A stretch of DNA of 34,114 nt, taken from NCBI RefSeq assembly GCF_014647875.1, contig NZ_BMQA01000064.1, positions 1-34,114 of the forward strand, read 5' to 3'. The notes beneath the pieces are model-generated. The model did no database searches. It saw nothing but the letters and a program-made list of their open reading frames with translations, and was not told the DNA's origin. The position numbers and the translations under genes are program-made. This DNA comes from Streptomyces brasiliensis. GTDB taxonomy: Bacteria > Actinomycetota > Actinomycetes > Streptomycetales > Streptomycetaceae. Positions 1-8,993 of this stretch are shown in pieces; position 1 is the first letter of the stretch; each line of letters starts with the position of its first letter.

Positions 1-303
1 ATTCATCTCCTACATGACTCTCATCCTTTCGGTGTTCGTGGCACACGGTGCAGCTCTTCTGAGGGTGTCTCGTTGGGGTGAGTCACCACCGAAAGTGAGA
101 CAGGGCCGTTCATTTCACAGGCCCACAGTGGCAGCAGCTGAGGCGTGTGATGCGGTGAGTCGGGGCAGTCGGCGTACCCGGTGTCAGATTCCAGACATGC
201 CGGTTTCCGACAGTGACGAACCGTTCTTGAACCAGTGGTGGGCCTTACAGACTGGGCGCCGCCCGGGGACACCCCCGCCGGGCACCCTGGAGAAGGAGAC
301 CCC
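1..303. other. Upstream region of the metalloprotease, no gene seen
   Basis: I see no convincing gene in this stretch. Frames that are open on either strand are out-of-phase readings and lack family resemblance. The last 15 bases hold the purine-rich ribosome-binding site (GGAGAAGGAG) of the metalloprotease. A promoter must lie here, but I could not pick a convincing -35/-10 pair. Confidence 0.5.
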
Positions 304-1530
304 GTGAAGAAGACCCTGTCTCTGGCGGCGGCGACCGTCGCGCTCGCCGCGGCCTGCGGCCTCTGCATCGCGATGCCCGCGCAGGCGGCTGACACGACAG
401 CGCTCGACACCACCGTGGCGAGCCGGTTGCTCCAGTCGAACTTCAGCACCTCTGATCTGGATCCGCAGCACCAGGCCATCGTCGACCGCATCCTGGCGCA
501 GCTGCCGGCCGACTGGGAGACGCGCCTCGACGCCGCCCGGGCCAAGTACGGTCTGAACGAGTCGCAGTGGCCCGAGATCCGCGACAGCGCGATCAACCCC
601 GGCGACTATCAGTGCCAGCCGACCGACCTGAGCAGATACGCCAACTCCCTGCTGGCCGACGTCCAGGACCCCATCACCGTCTTGATCCTGTCCCTCTTCG
701 GCGGCTTCGACTTGCCCACCTACGACGCCCTGATCTTCGGCAAGGAGTCGTCGTCGAACACCTTCGGCGCCCAGGGCGAGTACACGCAGCAGCTCAACTC
801 CGAGATGAAGAACCTCAGGCGCTTTTGGGACATCGACTCGGCCGGTATCGAGCTGGTCCCGATGCACGGCGCCGACGTCTTCTCCGACCGCGACCGCATG
901 TCCCGCACCCTCGCCGTGCTGTACGGGGGAACACCCGAGGACAACCTCGGCCTGGCCGACCTGTTTATAGAACTCGTGGACTCCGAGCCCTCGCTGAAGG
1001 GCGGCGCCAACCCGATCTTCACCTTCAACGCCTTCGCGTACAGCGAGAAGGGCGACCCGCAGCCGCTCGGCATCTCCGACCGCATCATCATGGGCGACGG
1101 AATCCTGCAGGGCATGACCGCGGTCAACCTGGGCGACGTCGCCCCGCGCGGCATCCTGGGCCACGAGTTCAGCCACCACGTCCAGTACCAGAAGAACCTC
1201 TTCGACAGCCCCCTCACCGGCCCCGAGGCCACGCGCCGCACCGAGCTCATGGCCGATGCCTTCGGCACGTACTACCTGACACACTCGCGCGGTGAGGCAC
1301 TGAACGCGGCCCGGGTTCTCAAGTCCGAAAAGTCGTTCTACGAGGTCGGCGACTGCAGCTTCAGCAGCTCGGGCCACCACGGCACGCCCAACCAGCGTCT
1401 CAACTCGTCGACCTGGGCGGCGGGCGTGGCCAACGAGGAGCCGAACCAGGGGCACATCCTGCCTGCCCTGACCCTGGACCAGATGTTCGAGGCGAAGCTG
1501 CCCGACCTGGTCAAGCCCGACGCCGGCTGA
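304..1530 (+). CDS. Secreted zinc metalloprotease (HExxH)
   Basis: A predicted exported metallopeptidase of 408 residues. Residues 1-28 form a Sec signal peptide: a Lys-Lys start, an Ala/Leu-rich core and a PAQA cleavage site before residue 29. The gluzincin-type motif HEFSH is at residues 287-291. The downstream TELMADAFG segment (Glu314) probably supplies the third zinc ligand, as in neutral zinc metallopeptidases. A HHGTPNQR segment near the C-terminus also resembles that group. I chose the GTG at 304 over the in-frame upstream start at 235 because GGAGAAGGAG lies just before it and the signal peptide begins there. The gene stands alone and converges on the regulator downstream. The natural substrate is unknown; the protease call rests on the motif and the export signal. 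Confidence 0.8.
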   Translation: MKKTLSLAAATVALAAACGLCIAMPAQAADTTALDTTVASRLLQSNFSTSDLDPQHQAIVDRILAQLPADWETRLDAARAKYGLNESQWPEIRDSAINPGDYQCQPTDLSRYANSLLADVQDPITVLILSLFGGFDLPTYDALIFGKESSSNTFGAQGEYTQQLNSEMKNLRRFWDIDSAGIELVPMHGADVFSDRDRMSRTLAVLYGGTPEDNLGLADLFIELVDSEPSLKGGANPIFTFNAFAYSEKGDPQPLGISDRIIMGDGILQGMTAVNLGDVAPRGILGHEFSHHVQYQKNLFDSPLTGPEATRRTELMADAFGTYYLTHSRGEALNAARVLKSEKSFYEVGDCSFSSSGHHGTPNQRLNSSTWAAGVANEEPNQGHILPALTLDQMFEAKLPDLVKPDAG

Positions 1531-1587
1531 CGACCGGCCGACCGGAGGCCGTCGTCGTAGCCAGTCCCGCGACGGCACCTGAAGTCC

Positions 1588-1629
1588 CGTGTGGGGTGGG
1601 CCGGACCATGCAGCCGCCCACCCCACACG
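1588..1629. terminator. Bidirectional hairpin terminator between convergent genes
   Basis: Arms at 1588-1601 and 1616-1629 are perfectly complementary over 14 bp and GC-rich (GTGTGGGGTGGGC against its complement), with a 14-nt loop. It lies exactly between the ends of the protease gene and the convergent LuxR-type gene. Streptomyces terminators often lack a U-tract, as here. Confidence 0.8.
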
Positions 1630-1639
1630 TCCAGTCGGC

Positions 1640-2701
1640 TCACAGCCAGCCGCGGCGACCCGCCTGCACGCCCAGCTGGAAGCGGGTCTTGGCGCCGAGC
1701 ATCTCCTGCAGCCGGGCGATCCGGCGGGCGACCGTCCGCATGCTCACCCCGAGCTCCCGAGCGATCGACTGGTCGGTCAGCCCCGCACTGAGGTAGGCCA
1801 GCAACTGCCGTCCCTGCGCGGACGCCTCGCTCGTGACCGCCTCGCCGGACGAGGGCAGCGGCACCGCCGTGCGCCAGTACGACTCGAAGACCCCCACCAG
1901 CCCGTCGAGCAGCCCGGACGGCTGGACGACGACACTGTGATGCCCCCGCCGGTCCGGCGCGGCGACGAAGACCACCGCGAACCGCTCGTCGCACACGAGC
2001 ACGTTCAGCGCCACATCGGGACACACCCGCGCCTGCTCACCGCGGTCGACACACTGGTATGCCAGATCCAGCGCCTTGGGGTCCCGCAGGATGTCGGCGC
2101 CGTACACCACGCGGTACGAGATCCCGCGGTCCAGGGCGTCGAGCGTGCCCGGCCCCACCTTCAACTCCTGATCGCCGCCGCCCACCGGCCCGATGCACAG
2201 CGCCCGCACCTGCGCCACGGCCTCCTCGTGGACCCGCGCCTGCACCGCCTCGCGCCGCTCGGACGTGTCGACCACCTCGACGTAGCTCGCCCCGGCCGTG
2301 TGGTCGAGCCAGTACCGGGACAGTGCCGTCGCGCTCTCGTGCGCGATCCGGGCCTGTCGCGCGCACCGTTCGGCCACCGACTCCAGCACGGCTCGCGGCG
2401 GCTGCGCGCTCAGCCGGCCGCCGGTGGCCGACACCAGCCCGAGCCCGCCGAGTTCGGCGACCGCGTCCCGCAGCCCGTCCAGCGGCAGCCCGGTCGGCGC
2501 CATCCGGGCCGTAAGCCCGGCCAGCGCCTGCGGACCGTGCTCCACCAGTAAGAGATACGCGGCCTCCGCCGTGGCCGACAGGCCGAGTGCCTGCAACGAC
2601 CCCCGCAGCCGCCCGGCCCACGCCGGCAAGGCTCTTCGCCCGCGCTCTCCGCCCCGCTCTTCCACCGCGTTGATGACGTGCAAGTGACCCTCCAATGGCA
2701 T
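1640..2701 (-). CDS. LuxR-type HTH regulator with TrmB-like N-terminal region
   Basis: A predicted DNA-binding transcriptional regulator of about 353 residues. The N-terminal third resembles the TrmB-like winged-helix region found in many Streptomyces regulators (an ALGLSATAEAAYLLLVEHG helix followed by a second helix set). The middle is a sensor-like region of unknown ligand. The last 60 residues are a LuxR-type HTH (AGLTDQSIARELGVSMRTV, then RRIARLQ). The ATG at 2701 is chosen because the upstream extension is not family-like. A TTG at 2683 preceded by GGAGGG is a credible alternative. It is a single gene facing the protease. It lies 214 nt downstream of the ABC operon on the same strand. 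The target is unknown. Confidence 0.75.
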   Translation of the reverse strand: MPLEGHLHVINAVEERGGERGRRALPAWAGRLRGSLQALGLSATAEAAYLLLVEHGPQALAGLTARMAPTGLPLDGLRDAVAELGGLGLVSATGGRLSAQPPRAVLESVAERCARQARIAHESATALSRYWLDHTAGASYVEVVDTSERREAVQARVHEEAVAQVRALCIGPVGGGDQELKVGPGTLDALDRGISYRVVYGADILRDPKALDLAYQCVDRGEQARVCPDVALNVLVCDERFAVVFVAAPDRRGHHSVVVQPSGLLDGLVGVFESYWRTAVPLPSSGEAVTSEASAQGRQLLAYLSAGLTDQSIARELGVSMRTVARRIARLQEMLGAKTRFQLGVQAGRRGWL

Positions 2702-2915
2702 TCCGGAGTTCCACTGATTCAGCGTCGGAGAACCGGCCGACGTCACCGAGGACGACCTCAATGAGCCACAGGCGCAATTTACCGTCATCTTCGCTTCTAC
2801 GGCACAACCCATTCCCTCCCCCTATAACTCGCCATATACGGCAGCTGTGCCGATTCTCAGACGACTGTCACTCCCCCACTGACAGCGGCATGCAAACTTG
2901 CGTCCCGCAGCCGGC

Positions 2916-3725
2916 TCAGTGTCTGATCTGGGTCAGCACCTTCGTGCGGAGCTCGGCGAATGTCGGCTGGGCCCGTGTCGTGATCTGATCCCGCGGGTGC
3001 GCCAGCGGCACGTCGACCACCTCCACGACCGAACTGGGGGACCCGCCCAGCACGACCACACGGTCGGCCAGATAGACGGCCTCGTCGATGTCGTGGGTCA
3101 CGAACAGCACCGTGACACCCAACTCCGACCGCAACCGGAGGAGCAGGTCCTCCAGGTCGAACCGCGTCTGGGCGTCCAGCGAGGCGAACGGCTCGTCCAT
3201 GAGGAGGATCTCGGGTTGGTACGCGATCGCCCGCGCGATGGCGGCGCGTTGCTGCATGCCGCCCGAGAGCTGCCACGGATACTTCTTGGCGACCTCCGCG
3301 AGGCCCACCTCCGCCAACGCGGCGGCAACCCTGCGGAACCGCTCACTGCGGGGGATGCGCGACCCGCGAAGCGGCAGCATGACGTTGCGCTCGACGGAGA
3401 GCCACGGCATCAGCGAACGCGTGTAATCCTGGAATACGAGCCCCATCTCCTGCGGCGGTCCGTCGATGCGACGGCCATCGAGCATCGCACTCCCGGCGGT
3501 CGGCGGGAGCAGGCCCGAGAGGCAGCGCAGGAGCGTGGTCTTGCCGATCCCCGACGGCCCGACGATGCAGACGAACTCGCTGGGCGCGACATGGAATGAG
3601 AGGTCGCGGATGACCTCCCGCGCCGTCGCGCCGGCACCGTAGGTCATCCCCAGGCCGCGCACGGAGAGCCTGTTCGCAATCTCGCCGCGCACTGAGGTCG
3701 GGTCGGGATCGATCGTTGCGGTCAT
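2916..3725 (-). CDS. ABC transporter ATPase, SsuB/TauB/NrtD type
   Basis: The nucleotide-binding subunit of an ABC importer, 269 residues, at the cytoplasmic face of the membrane. Visible motifs are Walker A GPSGIGKTT (56-64), Q-loop Gln99 in VFQDY, signature LSGGMQQR (153-160), Walker B ILLMDEP (173-179) and switch His211 in VTHDIDEA. The overall pattern is that of the nitrate/sulfonate/taurine group. The ATG at 3725 begins the family-like N-terminus; longer in-frame readings upstream run through the permease gene in another frame and are not real. It is the last gene of the three-gene operon, 17 nt after the permease stop. The substrate cannot be read from this subunit. Confidence 0.92.
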   Translation of the reverse strand: MTATIDPDPTSVRGEIANRLSVRGLGMTYGAGATAREVIRDLSFHVAPSEFVCIVGPSGIGKTTLLRCLSGLLPPTAGSAMLDGRRIDGPPQEMGLVFQDYTRSLMPWLSVERNVMLPLRGSRIPRSERFRRVAAALAEVGLAEVAKKYPWQLSGGMQQRAAIARAIAYQPEILLMDEPFASLDAQTRFDLEDLLLRLRSELGVTVLFVTHDIDEAVYLADRVVVLGGSPSSVVEVVDVPLAHPRDQITTRAQPTFAELRTKVLTQIRH

Positions 3726-3742
3726 GGAAGCGGCCCTTTTCG

Positions 3743-5455
3743 TCAGTTGGTCTTGCCCGCGGCTCGCGAGCCGTCGTACCAGGAGAGGACGCGGCCACGC
3801 ACGAGCCGGAACGAGAGGTTCACGGCCACCCCGACGATCGCCAGCAGGACAACGCCCGCCCACATGTCGGTGAACCGGAAGTACTGCTGGGCCATGATGA
3901 CCTGTGCTCCGATGCCCTGGGGTGCGCCCATGAGCTCGGAGGCGACCATCACGACCAGCGCCGCCACGATGCTCAGCTCGATCCCCGTCATGATCCGGGG
4001 CGCCGCCGAGGGCAGCTGCACGGAGACGAGCCGCTGCACCCGGCCGACCCGGTAAGAGCGCGTCACGTCGAGCACGGTGGAGTCGATGCTCCGAATCCCG
4101 TCGACCGTCGCCAACAGCACCGGGAAGAGTGCGCCGAGGGAGATCGCGGCGATCCGCATCCCGCCGCCGAACCCCAGCACCGAGATGAGGAGCGGCAGGT
4201 AGGCGATGGCCGGGATGGCCCGGAAGAAGGAGATGAGCGGACTCGTCATCGCGTGGAGCCAGCGCAGCTCCGCGATCACCACACCGAGCGCGATGCCCGC
4301 GACGATCGCGATCGCCAGGCCGACGACGAGGTTGCGCAGACTCGGGATCGCGTCCGACGAGAAGCTCGACGAGAACCAAATCGTGCGGAAGCTGCTGAGG
4401 ATGTCGGAGGCGGCCGGCGTGTAGGGATCCGTCGAGCCCGACGACGCGAACCACCAGACGGCGAGCAGCGCGAGCGGGGTGACCACCGCGACGACGCGCA
4501 GGGCCGCGGTGGCCCGAGCACTACCACGCCGCGTCGAGCCGCGTCGGAGAGCGGAGCCGAGCCGGCGTACGACGCGCCGGCTCCGTGCCGCGACGAGCAC
4601 TGAGTCGACACGGTCGAGCAGGGGCCACCACCGCTCGAACCTCGGGCCGCGCGCCGTCACGGGACGGGAGGAGTCGACGCCGTGCGGACGTTGGGCACGG
4701 ACCGAGACGTGCCAGTGGATCACGCGACGCTCGCCCAGGGTCAGCAGTGCGTTCAAGGCGATCCCGAGGACGCCCAGAGCGATCACGTAGCCGAATACGG
4801 TCTCGAGGTAGCCCTGCTGGCGGTAGGTCTCGAGGTCGTGGCCCAGGCCCGGCGCGCCGCCAACGATCCCGGCCAGCACGGCGACCACCAGTGCGATCGC
4901 CGCGCTGACTCGGAGACCCGTCGCGATGAAGGGCACCGCGTTCGGCACCACCACTCGCCAGGTCCGGGCGATCGACCCGAGACGGTAGGACCGTGCGACG
5001 TCGAGCATGACCGGGTCCGCGTCCCGCGCACCCGCGAGGGTCGTCACGATGAGTTGCGGGACCAGTGTGAAGACGATGAGCACCACCGCCATGCCGCTCG
5101 TAGTTCCCAGATGCAGGACGACGATCGGCAGGATGATGACGGCTGGGATCGACTTCGTGACCTCGATCAGGACCCTCGTCGCGTTGTAGCCGAGCGGGCT
5201 GAGCCCGACGTACAGGCCGAGGGGGACGCCGACGGCGACCGAGATCGCGAAGCCGGCGACCACCTCGGTCATGGTCGAGCCGACAGCGCCCCAGAATCCG
5301 CTCTCGGTGACGATCCGGCTCAGGGCACGGAGGGTGCCGGTGGCGTACGGCAGGTTGGTGTTCCGCATCGGCCCACCCGCCAGCCACTGCCACAAGGCCA
5401 GGAAGATCAGGGCTCCGGCCACCGGAAGTCCCGCGCGGGACAGGCGGGAGCGCAT
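3743..5455 (-). CDS. Two-domain fused ABC permease, SsuC/TauC type
   Basis: The membrane subunit of the importer, 570 residues, about twice the usual 250-280 of SsuC/TauC permeases. It holds two binding-protein-dependent permease domains in one chain. The first spans roughly residues 1-255, with an EAA-like loop around DVARSYRLGSIARTWRVVVP. The second runs from about 335 to the end, with EAA-like DVTRSYRVGRVQRLVSVQLP. An Arg-rich linker of about 80 residues joins them. In this family two identical or separate permeases normally pair, so the fusion would make a pseudo-heterodimer in one polypeptide. The ATG at 5455 overlaps the stop of the binding-protein gene (TGATG), which implies translational coupling. 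No frame break is visible in the linker. Confidence 0.88.
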   Translation of the reverse strand: MRSRLSRAGLPVAGALIFLALWQWLAGGPMRNTNLPYATGTLRALSRIVTESGFWGAVGSTMTEVVAGFAISVAVGVPLGLYVGLSPLGYNATRVLIEVTKSIPAVIILPIVVLHLGTTSGMAVVLIVFTLVPQLIVTTLAGARDADPVMLDVARSYRLGSIARTWRVVVPNAVPFIATGLRVSAAIALVVAVLAGIVGGAPGLGHDLETYRQQGYLETVFGYVIALGVLGIALNALLTLGERRVIHWHVSVRAQRPHGVDSSRPVTARGPRFERWWPLLDRVDSVLVAARSRRVVRRLGSALRRGSTRRGSARATAALRVVAVVTPLALLAVWWFASSGSTDPYTPAASDILSSFRTIWFSSSFSSDAIPSLRNLVVGLAIAIVAGIALGVVIAELRWLHAMTSPLISFFRAIPAIAYLPLLISVLGFGGGMRIAAISLGALFPVLLATVDGIRSIDSTVLDVTRSYRVGRVQRLVSVQLPSAAPRIMTGIELSIVAALVVMVASELMGAPQGIGAQVIMAQQYFRFTDMWAGVVLLAIVGVAVNLSFRLVRGRVLSWYDGSRAAGKTN

Positions 5456-6507
5456 CACCGAATGCCGATGACCGACGTCAGGTCGGGCATCTTCTTGATG
5501 TAGCCGAGCTTCAGCAGCGTTCCGGCGACGGGCGTGATGTCGCGGTCGAGGACCACGTCGTCGTTGACCGAGACGCCCGGCCCGCTCTTGATCGCCGCCA
5601 GCGAGGCCTTCGTCTTGTCCGCCACGAGCTGGTCGATCTCGTCCGGGTGAGCCCTGGCGTACTCGTTCACCTCGAGGATCGCTTCGTGGAACGTCTGCAT
5701 CGCGCCGTGCTTCGCGTCGAGGTCCTTCGCGGCGGTCACCCACACGTTGAAGTTGGCACCCGGCTTGAAAAGCGCCAGCGAGGGAGAGAGAGCGCGCTGG
5801 TAGCCGAGAGACTCGAGCTGGCTGGTGAAGGGCGATGTCACGGTGGCGGCATCCAGCTTGCCGGCCTGGAGCTGTTGCAGCATCGTGGGCTGGTCCAGCA
5901 CCGCCCAGTTGATCTTGGCCGGGTCCCCGCCGTCGGCGGAGACCGCCGCGGCGACGCCGATCTCACTCTGGGTGCCGCGCCCCGCGACGCCGACCTTCAT
6001 CCCGGCGAGGTCCTTGGCCGACGAGATGGTGTTGCCCTTGGCCGCGTACACGCCGACGTAGTCCACCTTGGCCGGCGGGAGGGACAGAGCGTTGGCCGGG
6101 ATGCTCAGGTTCGGCCCGACGACCCTGAGCTGAACGCCCTGCTCCGCGGTTGTCACGATGTTGTTGATCGGGACCGACGTGATGTCGGCCGAGCCTCCCA
6201 GGACCGCCGTGATCGCGGTGGGCGGCGACGACACGTCCGACTCCTCGACCTTGAGGCAGTGCTTCGCGAAGATGCCCGACTGCTCGCCCAGGAGGATCCC
6301 GGCCATCGGCCGACCCAAGGAGAGCGACGCGTTGAGGGTGGTCATCTTCGAGCAGCCCGACGCCGCCTCGGCACTGCTCGACGAGTCCGATTTTGTGTTG
6401 TGCGCCGAGGCTGTTGCTTCCTTGGACTCCGACGAGCACGACGAGACAGCGAGCATCGTTGAAGCCAGCAGTGCAAGAGAGCCCCTTAGGGCAATCCGAC
6501 GACGCAT
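5455..6507 (-). CDS. ABC substrate-binding lipoprotein, SsuA/NMT1-like
   Basis: The extracytoplasmic solute-binding protein of the importer, 350 residues. It has a lipoprotein signal: an Arg-rich start, a hydrophobic core and the lipobox-like VSSC with the lipidated Cys at 24. A Ser/Ala-rich tether follows. The mature domain resembles the NMT1/THI5-like periplasmic fold used by sulfonate, nitrate and pyrimidine-precursor systems. The start is supported by AAGGAG six bases upstream of the ATG. It is first in the operon and its stop overlaps the permease start. The ligand is unknown. Nothing in the sequence connects the system directly to the catabolic island at 9-28 kb. Confidence 0.88.
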   Translation of the reverse strand: MRRRIALRGSLALLASTMLAVSSCSSESKEATASAHNTKSDSSSSAEAASGCSKMTTLNASLSLGRPMAGILLGEQSGIFAKHCLKVEESDVSSPPTAITAVLGGSADITSVPINNIVTTAEQGVQLRVVGPNLSIPANALSLPPAKVDYVGVYAAKGNTISSAKDLAGMKVGVAGRGTQSEIGVAAAVSADGGDPAKINWAVLDQPTMLQQLQAGKLDAATVTSPFTSQLESLGYQRALSPSLALFKPGANFNVWVTAAKDLDAKHGAMQTFHEAILEVNEYARAHPDEIDQLVADKTKASLAAIKSGPGVSVNDDVVLDRDITPVAGTLLKLGYIKKMPDLTSVIGIR

Positions 6508-6830
6508 GCCACTCCTTGTTCGCTAGCGGGAGCGCGACCCTGTCGCCTCCCTGACCCGGACTTCACATGGCGTGGGGACGGTGAGCGTGTATGTAACGTC
6601 CACTACACGAACAGTGACGGCTGTCACTGCTGAGCGCAAGGGGCCGGTCGGAAATACCTGAACCCGTTCGGCTCCCCGAGGTCACCATGGGCTGGATCAC
6701 CGACGACGGCTTGCACGAGGGCTACCTGGTCCCCGAGTTCCGTGACGGCGCACGGGGTCGAGGAGTCATCGCAGGCGGGGTACCACTCGACCAAGGCGTC
6801 TGCTGCAGGGTTGGGTGACAGGTTCAGTCT
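6508..6830. other. Promoter side of the ABC operon and IS3 flank
   Basis: The first 100 bases are the likely promoter region of the leftward ABC operon. The rest is the decayed 3' flank of the IS3 remnant. Here the transposase frame has lost its stop and reads on into sequence I do not recognise. No separate gene is supported. Confidence 0.5.
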
Positions 6831-7483
6831 CGCGGCCCGATGGGCCGGGACGGTCATGACGGTCCCGAATTCGACGGGGGTCGGCCGGCCGAGCGAGGCT
6901 TGTCTCCGGCGCCGGTGGGTAGGTCCTCTCGAGGTCACGACCGCGATCCGCAGTTCCTGACGGGTGGCCCACGAACGGCGGTCGAGGACGTTCTTCTTCA
7001 GCAGACTGAAGAAGGACTCCATGGCCGCGTTGTCGCCTGCCGCCCCGCCCCTCCCTGTCGAACCGGCCATACCGTGACCGTTGAGTGCCCGGACGAATTT
7101 CCGTGACCGGAACTGCGAATGCACCCAGCAACGCTCTGACGCCGGGCAACAGCGTTGTCCAGGGCGGTGACGGCCAGGCGGGACTTCATCCGCGCGTCGA
7201 TGGAATAGCCCACGATCCTCTTGCTGAAGACGTCCTTGATCGCACAGAGATACAACTTCCCTTCGCCCGTGGCATGTTCGGTGATGTCCGCCAGCCACAG
7301 CCGGTTCCGGCCATCCGCGGTGAAGTCACGGCGGACCAGGTCGTAGTGCACCGGCGGACCGGCCTTCTTGATCTTGCCGCGTTTCCCCCCGAAGACGCTC
7401 CACCAGCGGTTGTCCCGGCAGATCCGCCACGCGGTCCGGTCGGCCATGACCGACCTCGCGCCGCGGGCTTCATCGGCCAGGAC
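6831..7483 (-). pseudogene. Broken IS3-family transposase (OrfB part)
   Basis: Two pieces in different frames match a Streptomyces-type IS3 OrfB. The upstream piece runs from about 7483 to 7125 and contains RTAWRICRDN, PVHYDLVRRDFTADG and WLADITEHATGEGKLYLC, whose Asp is the first catalytic residue. The downstream piece runs from about 7118 to 6831. It contains FRSRKFVRAL, GDNAAMESFFSLLKKNVLDRR (catalytic Glu) and PTPVEFGTVMT. At the junction the sequence goes from VAGCI to QFRSRKF. The HSDRGS segment with the second catalytic Asp is deleted and the frame is shifted. The usual N-terminal part of OrfB and all of OrfA are missing, and the C-terminal stop is lost. The element is dead and marks the left border of the island. 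Confidence 0.85.
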
Positions 7484-7622
7484 AGCACCGCGGCGGCGAA
7501 CCGGTAGAACAGCCGAATCAGCACGGTCCCCCATCACCGCAGGTCCGGGCCCGTGACTGAGTTTCGGAAGTACTACACTCCCCCTGCCACGCGCGACGTG
7601 ATCCCGGGAGGTTCCGGTCCCC

Positions 7623-8858
7623 GTGCACAATCGCTACACCCAACTCGTTCTCATTGCCCTGCTCCAGGTCCTGAGCATGGCGATGTGGTTCTCCGCTTCT
7701 GCCGTGGTCCCAGCGCTGCGCACCGCATGGCACATCGACGACAGCCACACGGTGTGGCTCACGTCCTCGGTACAAGTGGGCTTCGTCCTCGGAGCGATTC
7801 TCTCTGCCGTCCTCAACCTGCCCGACCGATTCGCCCCGCACCGCCTGGCTGCGGCAAGCGCACTCGGCGCGGCCGCGGCCACCCTCGCCCTGCCGGCGTT
7901 TGCCCACGGTCTGCCGACCGCAGTTGCATGCCGCCTGCTCGTAGGCGTCTGCCTGGCTGGCGTATACCCGGTCGGCATGAAACTGATGGCCTCGTGGTTC
8001 CCCAGCACCGACCGCGGGCTCGCTCTCGGCGTCCTCGTCGCCTCCCTGACCCTGGGATCCGCACTGCCTCAGTTGATCAATGGTCTGCCGGGTCTGCCCT
8101 GGCAAGCAGTACTGACCACGGCTGGCACCCTGGGGATCATCGCCGCAGTCTTGGCCGCCTTGCTGGTACGCCCCGGCCCACATCTATCGGCAGGAACCCG
8201 GCCCAGGCCCCGCTACGCCATTGAGATGTTCCGACACCGGGGCCCACTGCTGGCGAACCTCGGCTACTTCGGTCACATGTGGGAGCTCTACGCCTGGTGG
8301 ACGTGGCTGCCTACCTTCATGCTGGCCAGCGCCACCCACGGCGCAGCACAGGCACCGTCGCGACTCGCCCTCGGGCTCGGGGCCTTCACCGCGATCGGAG
8401 TCGCCGGCGCGGTCGGCTGCCTCATCGGCGGATGGGCTGCCGACCGCTTCGGTCGTCCGCAGGCCGCAGGCACAGCGCTGGCTATCAGCAGCCTGTGCTG
8501 CGCCGCCTCGCCGCTCATATTTCAGGCGTCCTGGCCCCTGCTGCTGGCGGTCCTGTCTCTGTGGGGCGCGGCAGCGGTCGCTGACTCAGCAGTCTTCTCC
8601 ACCGTTCTCAGCGAAGTTGCCGACCAGAGGTACACCGGCACCGCGCTCACCGTCCAAACCGCGGTCGGCTATCTGCTGACGGTCGTGTCCATCAACGGGA
8701 TTTCCGCGCTGGCAGACAGCATCGGTTGGCAGTACGTGTTTCTCCTTCTCGCGCCCGGACCAGCCCTTGGCGCCCTTGCCATGCGCGCTCTGGCCCGTCG
8801 AACACCGCACACATCGGCTGCACAGAGCGTGGTGGGCGACTTCTCGTCGCCCACCTAG
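7623..8858 (+). CDS. MFS transporter
   Basis: A predicted 12-helix major facilitator superfamily permease of 411 residues. Hydrophobic segments cover the whole length. A motif-A-like loop (GGWAADRFGRPQ) sits in the second half, and a long cytoplasmic loop around residues 185-200 separates the halves. The N-terminal half resembles the NarK/CynX-like branch, but the substrate cannot be assigned. The GTG at 7623 follows GGGAGG by 11 bases. It lies between the IS3 remnant and the convergent VWA gene, so it may be an outer part of the island or an unrelated neighbour. Transport direction is unknown. Confidence 0.82.
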   Translation: MHNRYTQLVLIALLQVLSMAMWFSASAVVPALRTAWHIDDSHTVWLTSSVQVGFVLGAILSAVLNLPDRFAPHRLAAASALGAAAATLALPAFAHGLPTAVACRLLVGVCLAGVYPVGMKLMASWFPSTDRGLALGVLVASLTLGSALPQLINGLPGLPWQAVLTTAGTLGIIAAVLAALLVRPGPHLSAGTRPRPRYAIEMFRHRGPLLANLGYFGHMWELYAWWTWLPTFMLASATHGAAQAPSRLALGLGAFTAIGVAGAVGCLIGGWAADRFGRPQAAGTALAISSLCCAASPLIFQASWPLLLAVLSLWGAAAVADSAVFSTVLSEVADQRYTGTALTVQTAVGYLLTVVSINGISALADSIGWQYVFLLLAPGPALGALAMRALARRTPHTSAAQSVVGDFSSPT

Positions 8859-8993
8859 CCCGTCGAATCCGCGCAGTGCAGAAAGCTCGCTGCAAGCGGG
8901 CACTGCTTACCGGGCTCCTCCATTGCACTCTGTCCGGTCGTCGTCCACAGGTCGGTGAGGTCGTCCTGCCAGTTCTGGTGATGCATGCCCGGC

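Noticed and set aside
184..1626. Long open frame on the minus strand opposite the metalloprotease
   Set aside because: It is an antisense shadow produced by high G/C at third positions. The plus strand carries a signal peptide, HEFSH motif and ribosome-binding site.
4276..5393. Alternative frames on both strands across the fused permease
   Set aside because: They have low-complexity Arg/Ser/Gly content and no membrane segments. The permease frame alone gives coherent helices and EAA-like loops.
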